NCBI RefSeq assembly: GCF_014203115.1
Contig: NZ_JACHIJ010000001.1
Span: forward strand, 930,001 to 994,000
DNA: 64,000 bases
Source of the DNA: Afipia massiliensis
Lineage (GTDB): Bacteria > Pseudomonadota > Alphaproteobacteria > Rhizobiales > Xanthobacteraceae
Direction of reading: 5' to 3'
Shown here piece by piece: positions 26,462 through 35,120 of this stretch. Below the pieces are notes generated by a model that made no database searches, was not told where the DNA came from, and saw only the letters and a program-made list of their open reading frames with translations. The number at the start of each line of letters is the position of its first letter. Within the stretch, counting starts at the first letter, position 1. Position numbers and translations under genes: made by a program.

Positions 26462-28230
26462 CGACCCGCTCCCTTCACCGACGATATATGAGGTTCCGCT
26501 TCACGCGAGATCGCGCGTGGACCCACCGGCATCGCTCCCGGCACACGCATCGGAAGCACGCCGGAGGGAGGCCCGAACGCAAGCTGCGTCCCATCCCTCA
26601 AAAGGAGTACCGCATCCGCGATGGTCAGAAGACGGGGCCGGTGCGTCACGATGACGAGCGCCGCTCCGCGCTCCTTGGCCTGCAGGACAGCAGAACACAG
26701 CGCCTCTTCACCCTCGGGATCGAGGTTGGAATTTGGCTCGTCCAGCAGGATCAACTTGCGATCGCCGAAAAACGCGCGGGCCAGACCGATGCGCTGGCGC
26801 TGGCCACCTGACAGCCCGTTGCCGTCTCGGCCTATCTCGGTCTGGTAGCCGCGCGGCAATGACAAGATCATGTCGTGCGCCTGCGCGAGCATTGCAGCGG
26901 CAATGATGTCCTCGTCGCGCGCAACCTCGTTAAATCCCGCGATCGCTTCGGCGACCGTGCCGCCCAAAAGCTCGACGTCTTGTGGAAGATAGCCGACGTA
27001 CTGTCCGAGCTGGTCAGGGTCCCAATTATCGAGGGTCGCACGATCCAGCCGGATCGCGCCGCTACTAGGGGATTCGAGTGCGGCGATCATGCGCAGCAGC
27101 GTGGACTTTCCCGCGCCGGTCGGACCAATCACCACGACGATTTCGCAGGGCCGGCAACGAAATGTGATGTCAGCAAGGATTGGCCGCTTCGCCGTCGGCG
27201 TGCGATACGCTACATGAAGCACGTCAAGATATCCCGACGGCGGCGGAAGCAATGTCCGCCTCTTTCGCTCAAGAACCGGTGCCACAGCGGCGCACACCTG
27301 TATCCAGGCTTCGTGTGCTGATGTGAGTGCGCGCCACGCCGAGATCAGGCCCTCCATCGGTTGCAGAGTGCGGGCGATCAGAATCGCGCTTGCAATAAGG
27401 CTGCCCGCCAGCACTTCATTCTGAAGCACGAGCCATGCACCCGCGCCGATCGCCGCGATCTGAAGAACTGTTCTCGTCATGCGCGCGGCAGATGCTATTG
27501 CGGCGACCCGCTCGCTTGCCCGGACGACCGGCGACAGGGCTTCGTCATTCAGCCGCATGAATTCGCGGGTGGCGCCGCGGGTCCAGCCCATCGCCCGCAC
27601 GAGGCTGGAATGACGGACGATGCCATCCAGAACGGCCTGTGTGCGCAACGCAGATTCTGATGCCTGCGAAATTTCGGTGCGTGCAATCCAGCGACTGGCA
27701 ATGCCCATCACCAGCAAGATCCCCGTCCCGATCAGGGCGATGACGCCGTACCACGGGTGAAGAAAGAAGAGAATGAGAATGAACATCGGAAGGAACGGAG
27801 CATCGATCAGCGCTGCAACGGTCCCGCTTGAGAGGAAATTTCTCAACTCGCGGACCTTGACGAGATCGTGCGTTCTGCCGTCGCCGCGCCTGTCCGTATT
27901 TGCAATGGCACTTTCAAGAACAATTGGTGCGACGCAGCGCTCAAATCCGACCGCGAATCGGCTAAGCAGCCGACCGCGAAGCGTATCGAACATAGCACTG
28001 AAGACCAGGGCACTTGCCGCGATAATGGTAAGACCAACGAGAGTTTCAACGCTTCCGCTACTGATGACCCGATCGAACACCTCGATGGAATAGAGTGGGA
28101 TAGCGAGCAAAAGTAGATTGATCGACACACTGAAAGCCACAACCCACACAAATGCGGATCGTCCCGGAATCAATCCAAGTAGCGATCTCTTGCTGGACGC
28201 TGAGATTTCACGACGGATACGCGAATACAT
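26458..28230 (-). CDS. type I secretion ABC transporter (PrtD/RaxB-type permease-ATPase)
   Basis: This 590-aa half-transporter exports the neighbouring RTX protein. The transmembrane domain (about 25-310, six helices) is fused to an ATPase (about 330-560) with Walker A GPTGAGKST, signature LSGGQRQRIG, Walker B LILLDEPN and H-loop VTHR. There is no N-terminal C39 peptidase or peptidase-like domain, which groups it with the PrtD family that handles substrates with C-terminal secretion signals. ATG 28230 is used; a GTG immediately precedes it. It follows the RTX gene after a strong hairpin and overlaps the HlyD-type gene by 4 nt. Confidence 0.93.
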   Translation of the reverse strand: MYSRIRREISASSKRSLLGLIPGRSAFVWVVAFSVSINLLLLAIPLYSIEVFDRVISSGSVETLVGLTIIAASALVFSAMFDTLRGRLLSRFAVGFERCVAPIVLESAIANTDRRGDGRTHDLVKVRELRNFLSSGTVAALIDAPFLPMFILILFFLHPWYGVIALIGTGILLVMGIASRWIARTEISQASESALRTQAVLDGIVRHSSLVRAMGWTRGATREFMRLNDEALSPVVRASERVAAIASAARMTRTVLQIAAIGAGAWLVLQNEVLAGSLIASAILIARTLQPMEGLISAWRALTSAHEAWIQVCAAVAPVLERKRRTLLPPPSGYLDVLHVAYRTPTAKRPILADITFRCRPCEIVVVIGPTGAGKSTLLRMIAALESPSSGAIRLDRATLDNWDPDQLGQYVGYLPQDVELLGGTVAEAIAGFNEVARDEDIIAAAMLAQAHDMILSLPRGYQTEIGRDGNGLSGGQRQRIGLARAFFGDRKLILLDEPNSNLDPEGEEALCSAVLQAKERGAALVIVTHRPRLLTIADAVLLLRDGTQLAFGPPSGVLPMRVPGAMPVGPRAISREAEPHISSVKGAGR

Positions 28231-28269
28231 CACTGGTTGGCACGATCACTGACTGAGTAGCGCGAAAAC

Positions 28270-28298
28270 CAGTGGGGCGGCTCTGAGCCGCCCCACTG
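28270..28298 (-). terminator. strong hairpin between RTX gene and its exporter genes
   Basis: CAGTGGGGCGGCT and its complement form a 13-bp GC-rich stem with a 3-nt loop. Read on the minus strand, a short T run (GGTTTTCG) follows. It lies 8 bp after the RTX stop and 40 bp before the ABC exporter start. It should end most transcripts after the RTX gene, allowing limited read-through, so that substrate is made in excess over exporter. Confidence 0.75.
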
Positions 28299-28306
28299 AA
28301 ATGATG

Positions 28307-29605
28307 TTATGCAATCACGACTGCGTCGTATCCAGCCGCGTCATTGACATCCTGTATCGACTCGAATGGCGTTCCGCCGCCCGTCACACCGTCGAGCTGG
28401 ATGGTTCCGAACCCGAAATCAAGCACCGTGTTGGTGCCGTCATCATCGACGACAACAGTGGTCGGATCGAACATCGGATCTGCATCAACATTCACCACAT
28501 CGCCGTCGTCAAAGTTCAGATCGGTAACTTCATCGTTGCCGAAGTTGGTGGCAGTACCGTCGCCGAAATTGTGAGTATCGGTTCCGGCCCCACCGGTCTG
28601 TACGTCGTCGCCAAGGCCGCCGTTCAAAGTGTCGGCCCCGCCCCCGCCGTTCAGGTCGTCGTCGCCCGCCTCGCCGTTCAAGGTGTCGTTGCCGGCGCCT
28701 CCGGCTAGCGAGTCGTCTCCATCACCGCCATTTACTGCGTCGATACCGTTACCGCCGGCGAGGGTGTCGTCTCCGGCATCGCCGTTGACGGTGTCATTGC
28801 CGTCGCCGCCACTGAGGTCGTCGTCACCGTCGCCACCGGACATCGTGTCCGCGCCAGCACCGCCGGTCAGGGTATCGTCGCCGCCGTCGCCAAACATGGC
28901 GTCGGCGCCAGCACCACCATCCATGACGTCGGCTCCGGCGTCGCCGTGCATTGTGTCGACACCGTCGCCACCACTCATCGTATCGTTACCGGCGCCGCCG
29001 TTCATGATGTCGTCACCGACACCACCATTTAGCGTGTCGTTACCTTGATTACCGTTCAAGGTGTCGTTGCCCGCGTCGCCGTTCAGCTTATCGTCACCGA
29101 GGCCGCCGCCAAGCGTATCGTCACCATCGCCACCATTCAGGGTGTCGTTATCGGCGCCACCGCTCAAGGTGTCGTTTCCGGCGTCGCCCCAGAGAGTATC
29201 GATGCCGGCCCCGCCATTCACTGTATCAGCGCCGTCGCCGCCATGAATGCTGTCATCACCTTGGTCGCCGAACAACTGGTCATCACCAGTGCCGCCATCG
29301 ACCGTGTCATTGCCCGCGTTGCCATGCACCGTGTCGTTGCCGGCATTGCCTGACAGGTTGTCGTCACCTGCGCCACCGTTGAAGATGTCGTCACCGTCTC
29401 CACCCAGAATCGTGTCGATGCCGGCATTGCCGTTCAACGTATCGTTGCCGGTGCCGCCATCGATTGAGTCATCGCCCGCCCCGCCATTGACGAGGTCATT
29501 GCCAGCCAAAGCGGTTATCGTGTCATTGCCAGCCAGACCGTTGATCTCATCGTCCATTGCTGTGCCAGGTAATACATCGTCGCCTGGCGTTCCATTGATA
29601 AGCAT
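28307..29605 (-). CDS. RTX (haemolysin-type calcium-binding repeat) secreted protein
   Basis: This 432-aa protein is the evident substrate of the adjacent type I exporter. After about 21 residues, 36 nonapeptides of the GGxGxDxux type run without a break (residues 22-345), followed by an 87-residue acidic C-terminal region that should hold the uncleaved secretion signal. I see no enzymatic, adhesin or pore-forming domain: nearly the whole protein would be one Ca-stabilised parallel beta-roll, folding only outside the cell. The ATG at 29605 is preferred, with AGGGAAC about 9 nt upstream. A surface-layer, matrix or biofilm role is plausible but not shown. Confidence 0.9.
   Translation of the reverse strand: MLINGTPGDDVLPGTAMDDEINGLAGNDTITALAGNDLVNGGAGDDSIDGGTGNDTLNGNAGIDTILGGDGDDIFNGGAGDDNLSGNAGNDTVHGNAGNDTVDGGTGDDQLFGDQGDDSIHGGDGADTVNGGAGIDTLWGDAGNDTLSGGADNDTLNGGDGDDTLGGGLGDDKLNGDAGNDTLNGNQGNDTLNGGVGDDIMNGGAGNDTMSGGDGVDTMHGDAGADVMDGGAGADAMFGDGGDDTLTGGAGADTMSGGDGDDDLSGGDGNDTVNGDAGDDTLAGGNGIDAVNGGDGDDSLAGGAGNDTLNGEAGDDDLNGGGGADTLNGGLGDDVQTGGAGTDTHNFGDGTATNFGNDEVTDLNFDDGDVVNVDADPMFDPTTVVVDDDGTNTVLDFGFGTIQLDGVTGGGTPFESIQDVNDAAGYDAVVIA
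28571..29542 (-). repeat. 972-bp array of 36 27-bp units encoding RTX nonapeptides
   Basis: The units encode variants of NGGAGNDTL. They are imperfect at the DNA level but share the G-G-x-G-x-D codon frame throughout. The array is in frame with the RTX gene and should be prone to copy-number change by recombination. Confidence 0.9.
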
Positions 29606-29990
29606 GATGTTTGTTCCCTGTGCTTTGACGTTCACAAGGCAAGCCGGCTCCCGGCCCGTCATGGACGCCGTGGATTTCGAGGACACGAATTCCTTTACTT
29701 TTGATGGAATTCGACGGGGCAACGTGGATTATTGGGAGGCGCTGCGGCAATCCCCATTTGGTGACAAAAGTGTAGGGAGATACCGTTGCATCGTCCGGAA
29801 ACTAACCCGCACGCCAAGGGCCAGGAATTTCATCGCGCTCGCACGACTAACCGGTCAGAACTTCGCGGCCTTCATCGTTGCATCGGAAACCGCCATGGCG
29901 GGAAAGCATTTTTATCAAGACAAACTAGGCCGACAGGACTCTGAGCCGCAAAAAAAGTCCGCGACCATTGAGACAGACGTGAGATCCTTA
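29606..29990. other. intergenic region between the MFS gene and the RTX gene
   Basis: 385 bp, expected to hold the RTX promoter (minus strand). Frames that cross it are extensions of RTX-overlapping frames and have no family features. I could not pick a convincing promoter or operator. Confidence 0.5.
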
Positions 29991-31232
29991 TTAATTGGGA
30001 CGGACTTCCAGCTTCTTCCGATTCAATATCCTGATCGTTGCCACGACGGCGACAAAAGAAAGCAGCGTGGCCAGACAGAACAACGCCCCGTATCCGAGAG
30101 TATCCGCAATCTTTCCTGAAATCATCGATCCGGCAAAATAGACGATAAGCTGGGCGCATGCGAGGATTGTAAAGTCTGTGCCCGGCTGCTCTTTCGATGC
30201 CGTCGCCATAAACAGACTATAGAGCGCAACGATCTCCATGTAGCGGATCAATGTCTGGAAACCCGCGGCTCCAAAAATTTGCACGATCCCGGTGATGAAG
30301 CCCAAGGCGTGCGCGGCGAACAACGCAAAGCAAATCGTTCTAAGAAAACCAAGAAGTCCCAGCGTCCAGCCGGTGCCAAACCGCTGCAACAGGACAGCGG
30401 CGATGGCTGCGCCAGCCAACCCCGCCGTGGTCGCAGCAATCCCGGACAGGTAACCGATCTGGGTGAGCGGCACACCAGCATCGACGAGGTAGGAGCCCTC
30501 CATGGCCTTCACCAGGCCTTCGCTCATCCGGTAGATCAGCGCGACCCACAGCCCATCGCGAACCTCTCGCCTGCGAAAGAAAGCTTTCAAAGACGGGCGA
30601 TCAACTGCCTGTCCGCCCGTAGGCGCGGGATCCTTTTCCCGCATGGCAAATGCCGCAGCGAGCGGGATGAAACAAAACCCCGCGATTGTCAGGAGCATTC
30701 CGGTCCAGCCGATGCGAGAATAGAGAACAAGCCCTAGCGTCCCACCTATGACCACGCCGAACGCGACAGAGCCGCCCTGGATGGCATTGCCGATCGCGCG
30801 ATCCTCCGGTGCAAGATGTTTTGCGGCGTAGCCGTCTGTCGCAATGTCTTGCGTCGAGATCAGCAACGAACCGAGCATACCTACGCCTATAATGGCCCAG
30901 ACATTGGTAGGACCAAACGGGATCAGGCACAGAATGCTGATGATTACGCCCGCCTGCGTGATAATCACCCACCCCGCTCGATGCGCCCGCGCGAATGGAC
31001 GAACGCGATCGACATAGGGCGCCCAGAAGAACTTCAGCAGCAGCGGCAGAAACCAGAGGCTGAGATAGGCAATCGCGGTTCGCGACACGCCGGCCTCGCG
31101 CATGATCGGCGGCAATGCAGCCGCAAACAGGTATGAAGGAATTGCCTGCGCAAGATACAAACCGGCTAGGACGGCAAAAAGTCGCTTTCGGCCATGGATC
31201 GCAGGCGTAGCGGTGGCGGAAATTCCCGACAT
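29991..31232 (-). CDS. MFS transporter, RhtX/FptX siderophore-importer-like
   Basis: This 413-aa inner-membrane protein has about 12 membrane helices. The sequence resembles the AmpG/RhtX/FptX branch of the major facilitator family (LKFFWAPYVDRVRPFARAHR after helix 2, and STQDIATDGYAAKHLAPEDR), whose RhtX members take siderophores across the inner membrane as a single protein instead of an ABC importer. The start ATG at 31232 shares one nucleotide with the upstream stop (TGATG). It is the third gene of an operon with a TonB-dependent receptor and a 122-aa protein, which supports a role in siderophore uptake. AmpG-like muropeptide transport is less likely in this context. Confidence 0.82.
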   Translation of the reverse strand: MSGISATATPAIHGRKRLFAVLAGLYLAQAIPSYLFAAALPPIMREAGVSRTAIAYLSLWFLPLLLKFFWAPYVDRVRPFARAHRAGWVIITQAGVIISILCLIPFGPTNVWAIIGVGMLGSLLISTQDIATDGYAAKHLAPEDRAIGNAIQGGSVAFGVVIGGTLGLVLYSRIGWTGMLLTIAGFCFIPLAAAFAMREKDPAPTGGQAVDRPSLKAFFRRREVRDGLWVALIYRMSEGLVKAMEGSYLVDAGVPLTQIGYLSGIAATTAGLAGAAIAAVLLQRFGTGWTLGLLGFLRTICFALFAAHALGFITGIVQIFGAAGFQTLIRYMEIVALYSLFMATASKEQPGTDFTILACAQLIVYFAGSMISGKIADTLGYGALFCLATLLSFVAVVATIRILNRKKLEVRPN

Positions 31233-31600
31233 CACGCAGCCGGCGCGTAGCTGGACAGAAAATCGCGGGCGGCGCGCTCATCCTGAAAGACCCGGGTCGG
31301 CATCGACCAAAGCTTTTGAAACGTCTCCTCCATCTTTCTGGTCGCGTCCGGCCTGACGATCGCGATGGCAAGACACCGCTCGGAGAGGCGGCTTCGCGTG
31401 GCCTTGAACCAGAGGGCTTGCGCCCGTTCTCCGGCAGCCGAGAGCCTGCCCCCGCCTCCAAACAGCGTGAGAAGCATGAACGGATCCTCGCGATTCCCTA
31501 TCCCGGAGAGCGCAGCGAGATAGTCACGCTCATCTGCCTCCGTGTAGGGAGGCAGAAAGCGCAACGTCAAAAGTAACCGTCCGACTTCGAGGCTAACCAT
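31232..31600 (-). CDS. 122-aa protein of unknown function between receptor and MFS gene
   Basis: I do not recognise a family. The protein has no signal peptide or membrane segment and begins with hydrophobic strands (SLEVGRLLLTLRFLPPYTEADERDYLAAL). It ends in a helix-strand pattern (FQDERAARDFLSSYAP) that recalls the STAS-like or small cytosolic folds common next to regulators. It starts 14 bp after the receptor stop and its own stop overlaps the MFS start, so it is surely co-expressed with the uptake genes. It might process the imported ligand or regulate it; nothing in the sequence settles this. Confidence 0.75.
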   Translation of the reverse strand: MVSLEVGRLLLTLRFLPPYTEADERDYLAALSGIGNREDPFMLLTLFGGGGRLSAAGERAQALWFKATRSRLSERCLAIAIVRPDATRKMEETFQKLWSMPTRVFQDERAARDFLSSYAPAA

Positions 31601-31614
31601 GTCGATCCATCACC

Positions 31615-33831
31615 TCAGAAAGTTCTCCGGTAGCCAACCGTGGCGGTCCGGCCCCACGAGTAAACATTCAGATTGCGTACCGACGTTGCCGTTGGATTGA
31701 CAAGCGGGGTGTCGAACAGGTTGTTGACGGCAGCGTAAAGCTCTCCGCCCTGCCAGGGACCGCTGATAGCCGCGTTCATCGTCATGCCGCCACCGATCGG
31801 GTAAATCGTTCCGGCGGTGTTGATGGGAACGTGGCGCCCGGTATATCCCTCGCCTTCCAGCCTGACCTTGATGCCGTTGTCGAAACGGTAATCGGTGAAG
31901 ATCGTGCCCCGGAACGGCGTTGCTATGCGGTTGTTGGGAAGCCAGCTGTCGAGGGAGCCGTTTCTGTCGCTGTCATAGCGACCTTCGCGATACCCAAGGA
32001 CTGTACCGAACGACAGCTGGTTAGTGACGGCCATTTCGCCGATAAACTCGACACCGTAGATCATCTCCTTCTGCTGAGAGATCTTGTTGGTCAACGGATC
32101 GAAGGTGACCCCCTGCTCAGAGGTGCTGACAAATCCGGTCAAGCTGCCCCTAAAACGCTCATCCCCGCCCCGAATACCCAGTTCATAATTGTTGACGACC
32201 TGCGCTTCGGGCGCAATCGACGTATAGCTGATCGTCTTCCCTCCTGGCGGAGTACAGTTCGGGTTCACAATCGGACATGCATACGCTGTGCTCAGACCCG
32301 CACGCCGCGTGTATGCACCGACATCAGGCAATGCGAAGCCCTGCGAGAACCCGCCGAAGATCTCGGAACGATCGTTAAGCTTGAATGTCGCGCCGGCATT
32401 ATACGTCGGCGATGCGTATTCATATTGCCCGCCGATGACATTGAGTGGCGGCAGCACGAACGCAAAGACCGGTGACAGCGCCGCATAAGCCGCCGGCCGG
32501 ACGAAATTATCCACCTTCAGATCGAAATACTCGTAGCGGACGCCGCCGCGCACGGTCAGTCTGTCAGTAACCGGCACCTGCAACAGCGCAAATCCGGCCG
32601 TTGTCGTCTGCGTAAGAGGCGTGAACACGTCCTGGCCGTTCGTCAGCTCCTGCGAGGTCTTCTCGTAAATGACATCGCTGCCCCATGTGAGCTTCGCGCC
32701 GCTCCAGATCCGGTCGAGGGGCGTATCGATCGACAGGTTCACGCCGCCTCGATCCGAAAACAGCGTGGTTTGGTTGAACGGACTGGTCGGGCTGGCCGGA
32801 TTGCCGGAATAATAAACGGGATTGTTATAGGGAAAAGAGAACGCCGAATAATTGAAGCGCTTCTTGATGTTGTTATAGAAGCCGACGACGTTGACATTGC
32901 CCAGCGCAAAATTGGCATCGTTGTAACGCGCCGAGAACGAGCGCGTATCCTCAAGCACGCTCTCACCCGTATAGGGCTTGGTGAAATCCGGCCGTGCGTA
33001 GGCGCCCGAGTAGTTGGTCAGATATTGCGGACGCTGGTCGAGATAGATCGAGGTCGCCGAGACCTCAAACCGCTTCCCGTTGTCGAAATCCTTGCCGATC
33101 TTGGCGAGGAAATTGCCGCTGATGAAACGGTCGCCGCCACCCTGTCCCAGCATTCCGTCCGACGACAGTTCGCGACCATAACCATCATAGGTCTTTTGCG
33201 CGCCCCGGCCGGTACCAACGAACACATAATCGATTCCGTCGGTGTTCTTGCCGCTGACGGTCGCAGACGCTTCCGGAGCAAGTGAGCTGCCGACGTTGGC
33301 GGTGAAGGCGCGCAGCGCCGTGTTCACCGTGACCCGGGGCGGACCGGCCTGAGCCCTCTTGGTGATGAAGTTGACGGTGCCGCCTGTGGCGCCCGCCCCA
33401 TAGAGACTTGAAGCGCCTGCAACCATCTCGATCCGCTCGACCGAGTTCAGGTCGATCAAGGCAAGGATACGGGACACATCCCGCAGCGGGGTATTAAGCG
33501 GTACACCGTCAAGCAGCACGAGAAGGTCGCGGCCGCGATAGGTCTCAGATGCGCCCGAGATGGTTTGAGTGGAGGAAGAAAAGCCAGGAAGCAGTTTCGC
33601 CAGTGCGGCCGAGGCGCTACCGCTCTGCTTCAACTGATCCTCGATCTGCTGCTGACCCACGATTTGAACAGACTGCGGAATATCGGAAATGGACCTCTCC
33701 GCGCGCGCTGCTGTGACAGTGATCTCGTCCAGCTGGGAGGTATTCTGAGTTTGCTGAGAGTGCGCCTGGGAGGACATTGCGGTCACGGCAGCAACCAGGA
33801 TCGGGTAACGGATACGCATTTTGGCTCGCAT
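31615..33831 (-). CDS. TonB-dependent outer-membrane receptor, siderophore type
   Basis: This 738-aa outer-membrane gated channel imports a ferric siderophore or similar ligand. A signal peptide (cleavage near AHS-QQT, about residue 25) precedes a TonB box-like segment LDEITVTAAR, the plug domain (about 45-160, with SVERIEMVAGASSLYGAGATGG), and a 22-strand beta-barrel ending in an aromatic residue (GYRRTF). Length and architecture are typical. A second ATG lies four codons in. It is the first gene of the receptor/122-aa/MFS operon and divergent from an AraC-type regulator. No siderophore synthesis genes are adjacent, so it may serve a foreign siderophore. Confidence 0.93.
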   Translation of the reverse strand: MRAKMRIRYPILVAAVTAMSSQAHSQQTQNTSQLDEITVTAARAERSISDIPQSVQIVGQQQIEDQLKQSGSASAALAKLLPGFSSSTQTISGASETYRGRDLLVLLDGVPLNTPLRDVSRILALIDLNSVERIEMVAGASSLYGAGATGGTVNFITKRAQAGPPRVTVNTALRAFTANVGSSLAPEASATVSGKNTDGIDYVFVGTGRGAQKTYDGYGRELSSDGMLGQGGGDRFISGNFLAKIGKDFDNGKRFEVSATSIYLDQRPQYLTNYSGAYARPDFTKPYTGESVLEDTRSFSARYNDANFALGNVNVVGFYNNIKKRFNYSAFSFPYNNPVYYSGNPASPTSPFNQTTLFSDRGGVNLSIDTPLDRIWSGAKLTWGSDVIYEKTSQELTNGQDVFTPLTQTTTAGFALLQVPVTDRLTVRGGVRYEYFDLKVDNFVRPAAYAALSPVFAFVLPPLNVIGGQYEYASPTYNAGATFKLNDRSEIFGGFSQGFALPDVGAYTRRAGLSTAYACPIVNPNCTPPGGKTISYTSIAPEAQVVNNYELGIRGGDERFRGSLTGFVSTSEQGVTFDPLTNKISQQKEMIYGVEFIGEMAVTNQLSFGTVLGYREGRYDSDRNGSLDSWLPNNRIATPFRGTIFTDYRFDNGIKVRLEGEGYTGRHVPINTAGTIYPIGGGMTMNAAISGPWQGGELYAAVNNLFDTPLVNPTATSVRNLNVYSWGRTATVGYRRTF

Positions 33832-33890
33832 TGTTCGATCGAGTTTAGCGGGTCATGAGAAGCTTGAACCAGCGCGCCAACGATCCCCAA

Positions 33891-33907
33891 TTTAGAACCA
33901 TTGTATT
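33891..33907. promoter_or_regulatory. ICE-like motif (possible Irr iron-control element)
   Basis: TTTAGAA-CCA-TTGTATT matches the first half of the Irr box consensus (TTTAGAA-N3-TTCTAAA) exactly and the second half at 4 of 7 positions. It lies 60 bp upstream of the TonB-receptor start, in the divergent region shared with the AraC gene. Irr is the usual iron regulator in this family of bacteria. The half-match keeps confidence low. Confidence 0.35.
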
Positions 33908-33985
33908 TGTTAATGACGCTTTGCTTCTTTTTACTCTCTCACGGCCCGTCTATTCTTTCGGTACGCGAATACTTGATCCGCTTTC

Positions 33986-35077
33986 TTGGACTCGCATTTC
34001 AAATACACAGACTGGAGCGAACGAATTCACCTTGATCCTGACGATGTGATAAAGCAGCGACAACTCCGGTCCGAGTCAGATGCAGATCTCGCACCGGACC
34101 CTTCACTTCATCCGGTCTGGATGGTTGCTGACGACATCGACGAGGCGCAACGCACGCGGCTGGAGCAGCACCTTCCTTCGAAGAGCGCTCTGCGCGGCTC
34201 TCTCGGATCGTTCCAATCTGCACCGTTCAAATCAAAAGCGATCCTGCGGATGACGCCGGACCTCGGACTGATGTCTTGTTTCGAACCTGCGGCACGCTCA
34301 GTCATGCCGCAAAGCGAACCCCGCAGAATTGTCGTGATCCGGCCGTCAGACGGAATCCTCGTTGCCGAGCAACAGGACCGGCGAAAGACATGCTTCCAGC
34401 GCGAAGCGATTATTCTCGACGCGACCGAGGAAACGACATTCATCGCAACCGGCGTGAGCCGCTTCGACTGCTTTATTTTATCGGAAGAAGCCGACCCGCA
34501 GGGTATCGTGAACATCAACAGGATGGAGCGCATCAACCAGGATAACGGAGCATTGATCGTCCTTGGTCACTATGCAGCGGCGCTTATGCGAGGGCTGCTG
34601 CCGATGGATTCAGCTGCTCTCGCATCGCTCGCTAAAGACTACATGCGTAGTCTTGTGTCAGCGATGATTGATATCGCGAGGCTCACACCAGATCTCCCAC
34701 GAAACGGGCTTAACAGGACACAACCCAGTCTGATCGCCATCAAAGCGGATATCGAGGTACGACTCGCCGAAAAAGATCTGTCGCTGACCAGCTTCGCTAC
34801 AGCACGTGGCGTCACGGTCAGGCATCTTCAGAAGCTGTTTGAAGCGGAGGGCCGGACGTTCTCAGATTATGTACTTGAACGCCGTCTTGAGCGAGCGCGC
34901 CAACTCCTGCTCAACTCCGTTGCCGCTCCGCGGACGATCAGCACCATCGCCTTTGATCTGGGTTTCGGTGACCTGTCGTACTTCAATCGCACCTTCAAGA
35001 AGCGGTTCGGAATAACACCTCGGGAAACCCGGGCGCGAAGCATCGCCCTGGTCAACGCAAGCGGCACCGCAGACTAA
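33986..35077 (+). CDS. AraC-family transcriptional regulator
   Basis: This protein is up to 363 aa. The C-terminal 100 residues carry the two AraC/XylS helix-turn-helix units: LTSFATARGVTVRHLQKLFEAEGRTFSDYVLERRLERARQLL, and the conserved ISTIAFDLGFGDLSYFNRTFKKRFGITP. The N-terminal 250 residues are a ligand or partner domain of the type found in PchR-like and AraC-ligand-binding-like proteins. Divergent orientation from the TonB receptor suggests it activates that operon in response to the ferric ligand. The start is uncertain: TTG at 33986 follows an in-frame stop directly; GTG at 34046 and ATG at 34121 are alternatives, and none has a clear Shine-Dalgarno. Confidence 0.85.
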   Translation: MDSHFKYTDWSERIHLDPDDVIKQRQLRSESDADLAPDPSLHPVWMVADDIDEAQRTRLEQHLPSKSALRGSLGSFQSAPFKSKAILRMTPDLGLMSCFEPAARSVMPQSEPRRIVVIRPSDGILVAEQQDRRKTCFQREAIILDATEETTFIATGVSRFDCFILSEEADPQGIVNINRMERINQDNGALIVLGHYAAALMRGLLPMDSAALASLAKDYMRSLVSAMIDIARLTPDLPRNGLNRTQPSLIAIKADIEVRLAEKDLSLTSFATARGVTVRHLQKLFEAEGRTFSDYVLERRLERARQLLLNSVAAPRTISTIAFDLGFGDLSYFNRTFKKRFGITPRETRARSIALVNASGTAD

Positions 35078-35120
35078 CTGAGACCTGCGGCGCCCAAGCA
35101 TCGAACTATGGCTCGATCCA

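Noticed and set aside
28571-29542. possible CRISPR or satellite array
   Set aside because: The 27-bp periodicity is coding, in frame with an RTX gene; units are adjacent with no spacers and vary at third positions.
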